The notes beneath the pieces were generated by a model. It was not told where the DNA came from and did no database searches. It saw only the letters and a list, made by a program, of their open reading frames with translations. From assembly GCA_949130485.1 (NCBI GenBank), contig OX422195.1, forward strand, positions 3,524,566 through 3,588,565: a DNA stretch of 64,000 nucleotides. Direction: 5' to 3'. Positions 12,301 to 22,083 of the stretch are shown here, in pieces. Source of the stretch: Agelas oroides. Taxonomy: Eukaryota > Porifera > Demospongiae > Agelasida > Agelasidae. Position numbers and translations under genes: made by a program. The number at the start of each line of letters is the position of its first letter. The first letter of the stretch is position 1.

Positions 12301-15300
12301 CGTGTCTCTTCTTACACGAAGTACGGAGTAACTCGGGTTTGAACGCACTGGTTCTAATTAAAGCGCACGCTGGTTGCTAGGATATCGCACGTATATAGCC
12401 CCAGGGCCCGTGCAATATCGTGTGATATTGCACGGCACGGGAATAGGAAAATACTGTTGTAAAAATATCAACTGGATAATAAATACATTTACACCACAGT
12501 GCTGCTGATTGCATGTGGTGCCTGCATAATTGGACCTTACCGTATCATCACAACTGCTGTTTCCACAGACCTGGTATGAGGAAAATTGCATTATACACAT
12601 ATATAATATTGCTTCATTAGTTATTAGGATAACCATTTTGCCACTTGAAATGATTGGCATAAATGGTGATCGTATACCCCAGGCAGAATTTTCCTACTAT
12701 ACTTTATTCCATGTCATTGCACTACATAAATTCTTTGAGATAATAGCGTATGTAGCTAGCAGCTTGATATCTGCCACCCTACTTGTCATAGTGATAGACA
12801 AGATAGCTAATGGCCAATGGAAAGCTTTCCCACCAGCAATACATTACTGCATGCATGCAGTCATAAGTGATATGTTGCAGTCACTTAGACTTCATGGTTC
12901 AGTATATCGGGTGTCCGATTTTGTTACAAACAACAGGTGACAATTTTTCACCCACAAAATTTTCTACCCTCAATCTCTAAGTTTCACTACCTGCATCCTA
13001 TTAGAATGCTGTCAATCACAGGAACCTGGGTCTTCATTACAAGAGCAGAAGATACAAAACAGATGCAAATGATAAATTGAGGCCAGCTTATAACATGGAA
13101 GAAAGGTGCAAAATGGAAAGTAAGGCAGCATGGTTGCTATTTTCATAGCGTAGTGGTTGTTCTCCCTCCTCTTATGGAACTGACATGATAGCCTGTGATG
13201 GATGACTCACTCAACGCTAAAAATCACTGTGGCCAAACTACCTGCAGAAGTTTAAATCCTTATGCCACCATCAAACTGTATATCATGTATTGGAAAATTA
13301 CATGTTCAAGCTTTTCATAACAAATTTCTTCCACCAAAATAACCATGTTATGATGAGTATTAAGAGAAAATAAGAACCACAACTGTAGCTTGTTCACCAT
13401 ATATTGAGTCGTTACAAGAGAAAGTAAGAACCACAACTACAGCCATATGATCTCATTCCTCTGTAGGCCACAGGAAAGGATAACCGGAATGCAACAGCAA
13501 CAGTTACTGCTATTATTAATGGGACAGGTTCTCTAGGTATGTTTAGCACTGTGCATTTGTGGAAAACTTCTAATTATGGTATAAAAAAAAAACATGCACT
13601 TGCACTTGCACAGGGTGCTTTAGTGCACAGGGTGCTCACAGGGTGCTTTAGTGCACAGGGTGCTCACAGGGTGCTCACAGGGTGCTCACAGGGTGCTTTA
13701 GTGCACAGGGTGCTCACAGGGTGCTTTAGTGCACAGGGTGCTTTAGTGCACAGGGTGCTCACAGGGTGCTCACAGGGTGCTCACAGGGTGCTTTAGTGCA
13801 CAGGGTGCTTTAGTGCACAGGGTGCTCACAGGGTGCTCACAGGGTGCTTTAGTGCACAGGGTGCTCACAGGGTGCTTTAGTGCACAGGGTGCTTTAGTGC
13901 ACAGGGTGCTCACAGGGTGCTCACAGGGTGCTTTAGTGCACAGGGTGCTTTAGTGCACAGGGTGCTTTAGTGCACAGGGTGCTTTAGTGCACAGGGTGCT
14001 TTAGTGCACAGGGTGCTTTAGTGCACAGGGTGCTTTAGTACACAGGGTGCTTTAGTGCACAAGGTGCTTTAGTGCACAGGGTGCTTTAGTACACAGGGTG
14101 CTTTAGTGCACAGGGTGCTTTAGTACACAGGGTGCTTTAGTGCACAGGGTGCTTTAGTGCACAGGGTGCTCACAGGGTGCTTTAGTGCACAGGGTGCTTT
14201 AGTGCACAGGGTGCTCACAGGGTGCTCACAGGGTGCTTTAGTGCACAGGGTGCTTTAGTGCACAGGGTGCTTTAGTGCACAGGGTGCTCACAGGGTGCTC
14301 ACAGGGTGCTTTAGTGCACAGGGTGCTTTAGTGCAGGGTGCTTTAGTGCACATGGTGCTTTAGTGCACAGGGTGCTCACAGGGTGCTTTAGTGCACAGGG
14401 TGCTTTAGTGCACAGGGTGCTTTAGTGCACAGGGTGCTTTAGTGCACAGGGTGCTTTAGTGCACAGGGTGCTTTAGTACACAGGGTGCTTTAGTGCACAA
14501 GGTGCTTTAGTGCACAGGGTGCTTTAGTACACAGGGTGCTTTAGTGCACAGGGTGCTTTAGTACACAGGGTGCTTTAGTGCTCAGGGTGCTTTAGTACAC
14601 AGGGTGCTTTAGTGCACAAGGTGCTTTAGTGCACAGGGTGCTTTAGTACACAGGGTGCTTTAGTGCACAGGGTGCTTTAGTGCACAGGGTGCTCACAGGG
14701 TGCTCACAGGGTGCTTTAGTGCACAGGGTGCTTTAGTGCACAGGGTGCTTTAGTGCACAGGGTGCTCACAGGGTGCTCACAGGGTGCTTTAGTGCACAGG
14801 GTGCTTTAGTGCAGGGTGCTTTAGTGCACATGGTGCTTTAGTGCACAGGGTGCTTTAGTACACAGGGTGCTTTAGTGCACAGGGTGCTTTAGTGCACAGG
14901 GTGCTTTAGTGCACAAGGTGCTTTAGTGCACAGGGTGCTTTAGTACACAGGGTGCTTTAGTGCACAGGGTGCTTTAGTGCACAGGGTGCTCACAGGGTGC
15001 TCACAGGGTGCTTTAGTGCACAGGGTGCTTTAGTGCACAGGGTGCTTTAGTGCACAGGGTGCTCACAGGGTGCTCACAGGGTGCTTTAGTGCACAGGGTG
15101 CTTTAGTGCAGGGTGCTTTAGTGCACATGGTGCTTTAGTGCACAGGGTGCTTTAGTACACAGGGTGCTTTAGTGCACAGGGTGCTTTAGTGCACAGGGTG
15201 CTTTAGTGCACAAGGTGCTTTAGTGCACAGGGTGCTTTAGTACACAGGGTGCTTTAGTGCACAGGGTGCTTTAGTACACAGGGTGCTTTAGTGCACAGGG

Positions 15301-18300
15301 TGCTTTAGTGCACAGGGTGCTTTAGTGCACAGGGTGCTCACAGGGTGCTTTAGTGCACAGGGTGCTTTAGTACACAGGGTGCTTTAGTGCACAAGGTGCT
15401 TTAGTGCACAGGGTGCTTTAGTACACAGTGTGCTTTAGTGCACAGGGTGCTTTAGTGCACAGGGTGCTCACAGGGTGCTTTAGTGCACAGGGTGCTTTAG
15501 TGCACAGGGTGCTTTAGTGCACAGGGTGCTTTAGTGCACAGGGTGCTTTAGTGCACAGGGTGCTTTAGTGCACAGGGTGCTCACAGGGTGCTTTAGTGCA
15601 CAGGGTGCTTTAGTGCACAGGGTGCTTTAGTGCACAGGGTGCTTTAGTGCAGGGTGCTTTAGTGCACATGGTGCTTTAGTGCACAGGGTGCTTTAGTACA
15701 CAGGGTGCTTTAGTGCACAGGGTGCTTTAGTGCACAGGGTGCTTTAGTGCACAGGGTGCTTTAGTGCAGGGTGCTTTAGTGCACATGGTGCTTTAGTGCA
15801 CAGGGTGCTTTAGTACACAGGGTGCTTTAGTGCACAGGGTGCTTTAGTGCACAGGGTGCTTTAGTGCACAGGGTGCTTTAGTACACAGGGTGCTTTAGTG
15901 CACAAGGTGCTTTAGTGCACAGGGTGCTTTAGTGCACAGGGTGCTTTAGTGCACAGGGTGCTTTAGTGCACAGGGTGCTTTAGTGCACAGGGTGCTTTAG
16001 TGCACAAGGTGCTTTAGTGCACAAGGTGCTTTAGTGCACAGGGTGCTCACAGGGTGCTCACAGGGTGCTTTAGTGCACAGGGTGCTTTAGTGCACAAGGT
16101 GCTTTAGTGCATGGAACCAATAGTTACCTACTAGAGACTATTGAGTATTCACTAGCCCATCATAGTAAATGCCCCCATACATGCATTGTACAACTGTAGC
16201 AATAGCTTTAGAGTTGCTGTACTAAGATCTTGGCTTTGAATCTCAATGTGCATGTCTCAAGACACCTAGAAGACTAGCTACATTGTTTGAAATGTTATGC
16301 ATAATCAAATTTTGAAATTTTGCCCCGAGATATCTGTGACAAGTTTGGACTATAACCCTGTATTGCACGCCTGAAGAGTCGCAAAGAGGAGCAAAGATGC
16401 ATGGTCTGCTATACTGTACCTCCCCAGTACCACACTGAATGCCAGTAGATTTCAGCTGTTGAGTGCTTTAAGCAATTTTGTGTATCATACCATTTTAGTG
16501 CTTAACTATATACACAGGTGCTGCAATTGGGCCATTGATAGTTGGCTGGCTCACTGATCAATATGTGAGTTGCTTGTATATACATATAGTGTGTGGTTAG
16601 CCCCATTACATACTACCACAATTGTCATTCACCACAGGACTGGACCAGTGCATTCTATTTATTAATGGGCTGCTGCTTTCTTTCTGCCATGGTAAGTACT
16701 AGGATTTCTTCATCATTCATGCGATGAAAGTGGCTCAGTGGTAAGTATACTTTTTCAAGCTGGGATGGCTTCATCATTCATGTGATGAAAGTGGCTCAGT
16801 GGTAAGTATACTTTTTCAAGCTGGGATGGCTTCATCATTCATGCGATGAAAGTGGCTCAGTGGTAAGTATACTTTTTCAAGCTGGGATGGCTTCATCATT
16901 CAAGCCATGAAAGTGGCTCAGTGGTAAGTATACTTTTTCAAGCTGGGATGGCTTCATCATTCATGCGATGAAAGTGGCTCAGTGGTAAGGATACTTTTTC
17001 AAGCTGGGATGGCTTCATCATTCAAGCCATGAAAGTGGCTCAGTGCATGGTAATAAAAGCAGGATTTCAGTGAACTCTATTAAAAAGAACCCATTTTGAG
17101 TTTGCAAAGACCATGCAATTGTAACTTTCTATAATACACCCATCAGCAAACAATTTATGATGGTCAAGCTTTCAAAAACATTACTCTGTCTAGCTACCTT
17201 GAGAGTTCATGTTAAAAGAGCAATGGCATGTGCAGTGAGGGTAGGCTGCAGCATCTGTGCAAAACAAAAGCTATTTTACTTTTCGTCATGTCAAATGGCT
17301 GTACTGTCTGTACATAGCAACTGTACCTCTTGTTTGTCTAAGCTGTCCCAGGTAAGGACTGCTTATCCAAGTAAGAACTGTGCATAGTAGAGACGAGCTA
17401 GACAGCTCATTATACAGTACTTTCACTAGCTGCAGTCCTGTCATGGTTTGACTACGTACATTACGTATGGCCAATATACAGTGAATACTTAGTGTTTGAT
17501 GCTGGTAGTGTGAGGAACCAACATTGTAGTTCATGTACACAGTGCACAACAATTAATAGTAGTCTGACAATTCATTGTGGAACTAGCCTGAGTGAGCAGC
17601 ACACTTTGTCATGGACCATGATCTTGCATGCATAGCAGCAGGGGTTGCTGTTACCTGAGCGTGGTGAGGCAACTTAAACAATGCTATAAGTCCTCACCAG
17701 AGGTAGTCTGCAGAAAACTTGCTGCCAGTTAGGGCAGCTAGTATGGTAGCTTCGTATCCTACTGTGCCTGTGCTTAGATAGGCATGGACTAAGCTTCACA
17801 CTGAAATTATGAGCTAAATCTCTGCCATTTGTGAATGTCATTTATGCATGGCCTTTACCTTTAGCAATTTCAACCACTGTGCATAATTTCTGTTATCTGT
17901 GACCAGCCTTGTTTGTCATGATTCATAGTTACATAACCAGGACGTAAATTGCCATGTAGGCTTCAACTCCAGTTGTCTTTGCTCCAGGTCTCTTCACACC
18001 AATGCTGCACTTTGGCATTGACCTTAATTTTCACTCTCAACTGAGCTTGTGTAATCTTTATATTCAAAATGCGCTCTTTTAAAATTTATGGTACATCACA
18101 AGCATACAACCAATGCAGTCCTGCTGATGTGGGGCTTGTTCATTTAGGAGTAGTGATAAAAAGTTAATAGGTGGTCCTTCTTAAAAATAAAAAATTATCA
18201 TCATTTTCATGAAAGCTGGTAGCGAAGAGTGAAGTGGATGTTTGCGTCAAAGGTGCTGAACTGACGAGAAACATTTCACTGCCACTCATGCTTAAACATG

Positions 18301-18715
18301 CATTTTGTAGCTTCAGTGACAGCTGGTTATTGTGTAATAATTCATGCTCTGCAAGAATTCAAGAATTCTAGAATTAAAGAATTCTAATTTGATGTACCAT
18401 AGTGGAGTAAACTCTCCGTGTGGCTTAGAACACTTACTCTACAAGAAACGCTCCATTGTGTGAGTGCTAAAAAATTGTCACAATATAACAGCTACTGGAT
18501 TCAATAGAACACACCAGCAAAGTGGAATTAAGGCTAGTTCCCACAGATCAGTTTGGTTGACCATTTTTTGGGAACCACTTTGAGGTATACAATCAATTTA
18601 ATTCCATTGTTTGTTCTTCCTCACATACTTGCAAGGATTTTTTTTCTCTTCTATTCAGCTGCTGAGCCGCTTGGCTGTAAAAGAGACTATTCGTTGGATC
18701 AGGAATTGCAGGTGA
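325..18715 (+). CDS. SLC37A2: SLC37A1/A2-like sugar-phosphate/phosphate exchanger, 20 exons
   Basis: Exons read by splice signals and frame: 325-449, 1811-1892, 2187-2313, 2612-2690, 3135-3190, 4253-4353, 4873-4928, 5802-5977, 7235-7275, 7805-7891, 8944-8988, 9953-10043, 10315-10383, 10517-10602, 10941-10989, 12500-12573, 13467-13536, 16518-16564, 16638-16691, 18659-18715. They total 1572 nt, 523 codons plus TGA, with every phase matching; the family is usually 500-530 aa. Seen: ARKSFSVVK after the first membrane segment (family SRKPISVVK), a lumenal loop with NSS, NES and NYT glycosylation sites, GQIADRVNLRYFL, ANWFGKQKNRGLLMGIW, a K/E-rich central linker, STLFDVGGIIGG, GPYRIITTAVSTDL and NGTGSLGAAIGP. 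The last two match SLC37A1/A2 better than A3. SLC37A1/A2 exchange glucose-6-phosphate for phosphate at the endoplasmic reticulum; substrate here is inferred. Exon 10 is the least certain: the acceptor at 7797 breaks frame, that at 7804 keeps it. Paralogue assignment is tentative. Confidence 0.9.
450..1810. other. SLC37 intron 1
   Basis: No coding exon fits frame between the first two SLC37 exons. The stretch holds the tRNA-like gene at 869-941 and a short direct repeat of a 16-bp G-rich unit near 1260-1290. The rest shows nothing recognisable. Confidence 0.5.
869..941 (+). tRNA. tRNA-like gene, anticodon AGA, short variable arm (possible SINE head)
   Basis: A 73-nt sequence folds as a type I tRNA: 7-bp acceptor stem with one C-U mismatch, D arm, 5-bp anticodon stem around loop CTAGAAT, 4-nt variable loop, 5-bp T stem around TTCGAAT. 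The A box (TGGCTCAGTTGG, 876-887) and B box (GGTTCGAATCC, 920-930) are intact and six Ts at 949-954 could end Pol III transcription. The anticodon AGA would read serine, but serine tRNAs have a long variable arm. A related minus-strand sequence at 38294-38364 has loop CTAGTAT, anticodon AGT. A diverged tRNA gene or the head of a tRNA-derived SINE is therefore more likely than a working tRNA-Ser. Confidence 0.5.
2305..2424 (+). repeat. tandem duplication of the exon 3 splice donor
   Basis: The exon 3 end and 5' splice site (ATCCCTTCAGTAAGTTGTG) recur 62 bp downstream, with further similarity up to the two TGGGCAA boxes near 2342 and 2418. The first donor (2314) keeps frame with exon 4. The second (2376) would add 62 nt and an immediate in-frame TGA. 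Confidence 0.75.
3191..4252. other. SLC37 intron 5, no recognisable element
   Basis: Between exons 5 and 6. No exon, tandem repeat or inverted repeat stood out. Confidence 0.4.
5205..5461. mobile_element. MITE, TGGCAGTCC family, about 257 bp
   Basis: Terminal inverted repeats TGTGGCAGTCC and GGACTGCCACA flank a largely palindromic body whose arms share blocks such as GGGCTCATA/TATGAGCCC and GCTGTAGCGC/GCGCTACAGC. A second copy of the same family lies at 29940-30279. No coding capacity and no clear target duplication. Confidence 0.75.
5978..7234. repeat. SLC37 intron 8 with diverged TE remnants
   Basis: Two direct copies of a GTGGGCGG-TACACAGAGGA block lie near 6173 and 6560, next to several GGGTGGGCGCTTG blocks. 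Similar GGGTGGGCGCT motifs occur in the element at 36158-36623, so this is probably an old transposon. The remainder shows nothing. Confidence 0.4.
7441..7572 (+). repeat. purine-rich tract
   Basis: About 130 bp almost entirely of A and G, ending in a run of nine to ten Gs. It lies in the intron between SLC37 exons 9 and 10. Short open frames within it do not join the flanking exons in phase. Confidence 0.6.
7988..8037. mobile_element. 50-bp foldback MITE (TAGCCTCG family)
   Basis: Two 21-bp arms beginning TAGCCTCGTACCCAGG pair perfectly around an 8-base loop. The hairpin is flanked by TTCACACA at 7980-7987 and at 8038-8045, a perfect 8-bp target duplication. This is the shortest complete member of a family with full copies at 24101, 30054, 38445, 39073, 41026, 41958 and 46081. 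The 8-bp duplication suggests mobilisation by a hAT-type transposase. Confidence 0.85.
8397..8538. repeat. AT microsatellites and A-rich stretch
   Basis: Two (TA)n runs (near 8397-8412 and 8518-8538) flank an A-rich tract near 8455-8480. Intronic. Confidence 0.6.
9272..9560 (+). mobile_element. truncated hAT-like element
   Basis: It begins CAGGGCCGTAGCAAGG and carries the block CTTCTGAGGCCATTTTGGCC at about 9400. A closely similar block occurs in the MITE at 21740-22083 and in the element at 43678-44245. No matching right end was found. Confidence 0.5.
10990..12131. repeat. SLC37 intron 15, diverged repeats and CA-rich sequence
   Basis: About 11330-11720 contains three loosely similar blocks (CCTTGGAAAAACTATTTCTG type) suggesting an old tandem or dispersed repeat. 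About 11900-12110 is rich in CACA and GTGTGT runs. No coding exon. Confidence 0.4.
12132..12269. repeat. 138-bp foldback hairpin
   Basis: Arms starting TTATTACACGAGTTAGCGTG and ending CACGCTAACGAGTGTAATAA pair almost completely around GAAG near 12200. Probably part of a MITE. Confidence 0.7.
12272..12486. mobile_element. short inverted-repeat element just upstream of SLC37 exon 16
   Basis: Bounded by a 14-bp exact inverted repeat, GTATTTATTATCCA and TGGATAATAAATAC. Its right end is 13 nt from the exon 16 acceptor, so the branch-point region of that intron must lie inside it. No target duplication was made out. Confidence 0.55.
13608..16112 (+). repeat. 2.5 kb minisatellite built from 17-bp and 11-bp units
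   Basis: The array consists of GGTGCTTTAGTGCACAG (17 bp) and GGTGCTCACAG (11 bp, the same unit lacking TTAGTG), roughly 150 units in all. Variants include TACACAG, CACAAG and a 15-bp unit lacking CA. The 15-bp variant followed by a CACATGG variant recurs near 14334, 14812, 15110, 15651 and 15770, showing higher-order duplication. It lies in SLC37 intron 17. Confidence 0.95.
16707..17050 (+). repeat. 61-bp minisatellite carrying splice-donor-like and A-box-like motifs
   Basis: Period 61 bp (GTAAG at 16741, 16802, 16863, 16924, 16985), about 5.6 copies, starting 16 bp after the exon 19 donor. Each copy contains TGGCTCAGTGGTAAGTATAC, which holds both a near-consensus 5' splice site and a sequence like a tRNA A box. 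Variants alternate ATGCGATG with AAGCCATG. Confidence 0.9.
17051..18658. other. last SLC37 intron, no recognisable element
   Basis: No exon or repeat family was recognised apart from a short AGAATTC repeat near 18355-18390. Confidence 0.4.
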
Positions 18716-18727
18716 GAATTGCAAACT

Positions 18728-18772
18728 ACACACACACACAAACAGACACACACACACACACACATATAAAGC
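18728..18772 (+). repeat. CA microsatellite
   Basis: (CA)n interrupted by AACAGA, in the SLC37 3' untranslated region immediately after the stop codon. Confidence 0.8.
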
Positions 18773-19015
18773 TTCGTGAACTTTGAGCAACAGACTTATG
18801 GTTAGGCCTGACTCACATAGCATTATTTTAGTAAAGGCTTTATGCTTTTGGTTAAGTTGTAGCCAGCTTTTAGATTTGGCAAATACTTTTTGTCCAGTCT
18901 AGTTATAGTTTCCCACTTTTACCATTTCTTTGAAAGTTTCTCCAAAGCCTAACTAAAGGTATTAATCAGTAGAAAAAGACTGTTTTCTATTTAGTATAGT
19001 TAAGTCAGTTTACAC

Positions 19016-19021
19016 AATAAA
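19016..19021 (+). terminator. polyadenylation signal for SLC37
   Basis: AATAAA 300 bp after the stop codon, the first canonical signal downstream. Confidence 0.5.
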
Positions 19022-19506
19022 TTTAGTTAAACCTTACCACATAGCGCCAAATTTCCGCATTTTCGTGGTCATTCGCGGAATTATTTCAACGAAAATTTTT
19101 GACGTGTAAACTACAGGTATTTAACTAAAACAACACTGTCACATGAATGAGTGAATTTTATGGTGTCACACATCCTTACAATTATGATTCTCTCTTGCAC
19201 AGGTTAAACTGCCAGGATAAACAGGGAACTACCTTGTGACACTCAAATATATCATGACAACACTGTACTGCATTGACAAGCATGAACATCACAGCAGTAA
19301 TCAGACAATATCTTGTGCAAATTAGTGTATAGTAATAGAAATTTTAGTCTACACACAACTGAATTGTGACATGCATGTAAGGCTTAGCATTTAAGGTGGC
19401 GGCGGAAGTCACTCGGCGGAGGTTAATGAAAACATAAACCTGGGTTACAGTCAGGACCAGTGTTACTCCTAGTTTCAGGGTTAGGGTTTGGTTTAGGGCA
19501 ATCTTG

Positions 19507-20984
19507 CTTCGCCTAGCGAAGTGGATATAGAGAGCCGGTAGTGGAAATTCAATTCTAAGGTCGATAACTTCTGATAGCAAACTCCAATTTTAATGAAACT
19601 AGTATCAGTAGATAGAGCTTTAAAAGAGCTACAAAATGATATCCTTTTCGTTAGGCTGTGCCGTATATTGTCGTAAATACAACTACAAATGAGTAAAGAA
19701 CCGGTACAGGTGTCCGCGTGAAATGGGGACCCCCCAATTCGGGGACCCTGGTCCCTATATCCCTAGTGATATGGGGACGGGGGGGGGGGCCCATATCACT
19801 AGGGATATGGGGCCCTGGGGTCCCCAGAGCTCTAGTGATATGGGGATCCTTCAGTGATTTGGGGACCCCTAAGGTTTGTTCTATACGCAATTGGAAAAGA
19901 CGTGTATGAACTAATTAACAAGTTGTATATATGCAAGAGTAAAAATATGCTTGTGCAATAGTACGTACAAGTAATATTATCATTAAAGAATATTAGTAAA
20001 TTTGTTACAAAACCACAGTTCATCTTCTGTAGGTGCTTCTGTAAGTCCCATGCACTTCAAGTGAAACCACTCCCCACATTCCTCACATTCTACCATATCA
20101 TCGTAAGTCTCTGGCATGTAACATGTACAAAAAAGTTCTAATGTCATATATGGGAAGAAAGGTGCATTCTCGTTTTGGATAGAAGCAGCCTTCTTGTGCG
20201 GAAATGGTTCCATCTTCTTTTGGAAGCACTTGAGAACAGTGGCGGTACACGGGGGGGGGCGCAGGGGGGCGTACGCCCCCCCAAACCGCTCGTCTGGCCT
20301 GGTCGCGGGGCGGGCGCCATGCTATTATCTACACGGCCACAGCTAGCTAGCTAGGTACGTAGATCAGACATTCTTTGTAACTCAAGATAAGAGAGAAGTC
20401 CACTCATCCAGTCGAATAAAGGAGCAGCAGCCCAGGAGTCCATTGATTCAGTCGAAGGAGCAACAGCCCAGGAGTCCACCGATTCCGTCGAACGACCAAC
20501 AACCCACTCAGTCCGGACGTTCAGCTTCTACTCTGAGTGGTGGTGCCGCACACCATAAATTTTGTACAGGCTTCTCCCCCCCAACCCTCTACTGCTGTGC
20601 ACGCCTATGCTTGAGAAGATGAGATCACATCTGGGATCTGCTCGAAGAGAATGTGCTGAGGATCACCCCCCATGGGCAAATGAAGCGAAATGGGGCCGGG
20701 GGGGTCCCCATATCACTAGGGATATGGGGACGGGGGTCCCCATATCACGGGGGTCCCCCTATCGCGCTTACACCGGTACTTTAAGATTATGCGAAGTGAA
20801 TTTTACTAGGTACGGCGGCTGTACTAGACAGCTTGCTGGAAAAAAAGGATATCATTTTGTAGCTCTTTTAAAGCTCTATCTGCTGATACTAGTTTCATTA
20901 AAAGTGGAGTTTGCTATCAGAAGTTATCGACCTTAGAATTGAATTTCCACTACCGGCTCTCTATAGCCACTTCGTTTAACGAAG
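19507..20984. mobile_element. 1.5 kb inverted-repeat transposon with PHD-finger ORF
   Basis: About 140-bp terminal inverted repeats: left 19507-19645 and right 20845-20984, including AGAGAGCCGGTAGTGGAAAT and its complement. Each end begins with its own small palindrome, CTTCG-5 nt-CGAAG. Subterminal regions carry inverted GATATGGGGAC/GTCCCCATATC blocks (19713-19860, 20691-20765). Inside is a minus-strand PHD-like ORF (19983-20213) and, from 20237, a sequence starting CAGTGGCGGTACACGG, probably a nested hAT-type end. No transposase was recognised, so it is probably non-autonomous. Confidence 0.75.
19983..20213 (-). CDS. PHD-finger-like protein fragment inside a transposon
   Basis: An open frame of 76 codons ends with a PHD-type zinc finger: FCTCYMPETYDD, then VECEECGEWFHLKCMGL, then ELWFCNKF and stop. 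The Cys-x-Cys, Cys-x2-Cys, His-x2-Cys spacing is typical of PHD fingers. The last C-x2-C pair shows only its first cysteine before the frame ends, so one zinc ligand appears missing. PHD fingers occur at the C-terminus of several eukaryotic transposon proteins. This is probably the tail of a decayed transposon protein, not a host gene. Confidence 0.5.
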   Translation of the reverse strand: MEPFPHKKAASIQNENAPFFPYMTLELFCTCYMPETYDDMVECEECGEWFHLKCMGLTEAPTEDELWFCNKFTNIL

Positions 20985-21739
20985 GGTTTTAGTAGCTTAT
21001 TAATATATTCATGACCCAAAATTGCAGCTCGATGGGCGCACCTACATGCTCACTGTAGGTAGCGTCCTAACCACCAATGTATCTCAAATCAGTCTGTGCC
21101 AGCTTTTGTTCAGAGTTACTCTCAAAGTCAGGCTAGACTCATGTTTGTCACTACTCTTGGAATGGACTACTGTGACTGCACCAAAATGAATCATAGATTA
21201 TAATCTATGAATGAATGCACATTTCAAAAAATTCATTCACGAGTGGAAGCAAGCATTACTAGCCCCACCTCCCCCCTTATGTTGCTAAACAACTCACGGT
21301 TCTGCGGTGGCCCGGTCAGCTCACTTCTAACTTTGCGATATCACATTCGATATTCGGTCAGTGCGCAGTCGGTTTCCGTTAGTGCGTTTCGTTTCCACTT
21401 TTGCGTTTCTGACAGCGCGTTTCTGCTTTTGCACTACAACCTTCGCTAAATAACACTTACGGTATCGCGTTCAATTCGGATTTACGGTAACACGTGCATT
21501 TAATTGCTTGTTTACGTTTCCATCTTGCGCTTCTACTGCTACCCAATTGTACCCCTAGGCTTCTACTGCTACCTGGGAGAGGAGGTCAGTGTGGGGGGAA
21601 GTTCCACACACAACCACTCTTCGGCTTTCTTGTCTACTTCGGCGTAGTACCAACGATATATTGCGCATTCTAGTTAAAGCCCAGCCCGGCACTTGAAGCT
21701 CCGGGCCACGCTCACCTACTAGGCTTGGCATACGATCGC
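20985..21739. other. gap with no gene
   Basis: A perfect 20-bp palindrome (TCATAGATTATAATCTATGA) lies near 21189-21208. Nothing else is recognised. Confidence 0.4.
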
Positions 21740-22083
21740 CAGTGGCGTAGCCAGGATGAGCAAGTTACGTGGGCACAGCATGGGCACACTCAGTGCGTGC
21801 GTAACACGCATCTGCCAGGCAACCTAGGGCATGCTCCCCCCATGAAAAAATTTCAAAATTATACACTCTGAGATCGCTTCTGAGGCCGTTTTCGGCCACA
21901 AATACAATTCTTTCAGTCTTACCTGTATATATATATGGTCGCTTCATGTCCGCATGAAATTGCGATCGCACATGCCAAATTATAACTGATTATTGACCTT
22001 AGCTCTACATTATTTTTACCCGGGCACCAGCGAATTTTACGTGGGCACAGGCCCGGGTATGCCCGGGTGTAGCTACGCCACTG
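21740..22083. mobile_element. hAT-type MITE, CAGTGGCGTAGCC family, with 8-bp target duplication
   Basis: Ends CAGTGGCGTAGCC and TAGCTACGCCACTG, with a perfect 8-bp flanking duplication ACGATCGC (21732-21739 and 22084-22091). The 344-bp body carries the GGGCATGCTCCCCC and CTTCTGAGGCCGTTTT blocks shared with 9272-9560. Eight-base duplications and CAGTGGCG-type ends are typical of hAT elements. Confidence 0.85.

Noticed and set aside
13539-13796. 85-codon frame at the start of the two-unit minisatellite
   Set aside because: The 17- and 11-bp units shift frame constantly; no transcript signals.
19651-19909. Gly/Pro-rich frames on both strands
   Set aside because: Products of the GATATGGGGAC inverted blocks of the transposon.
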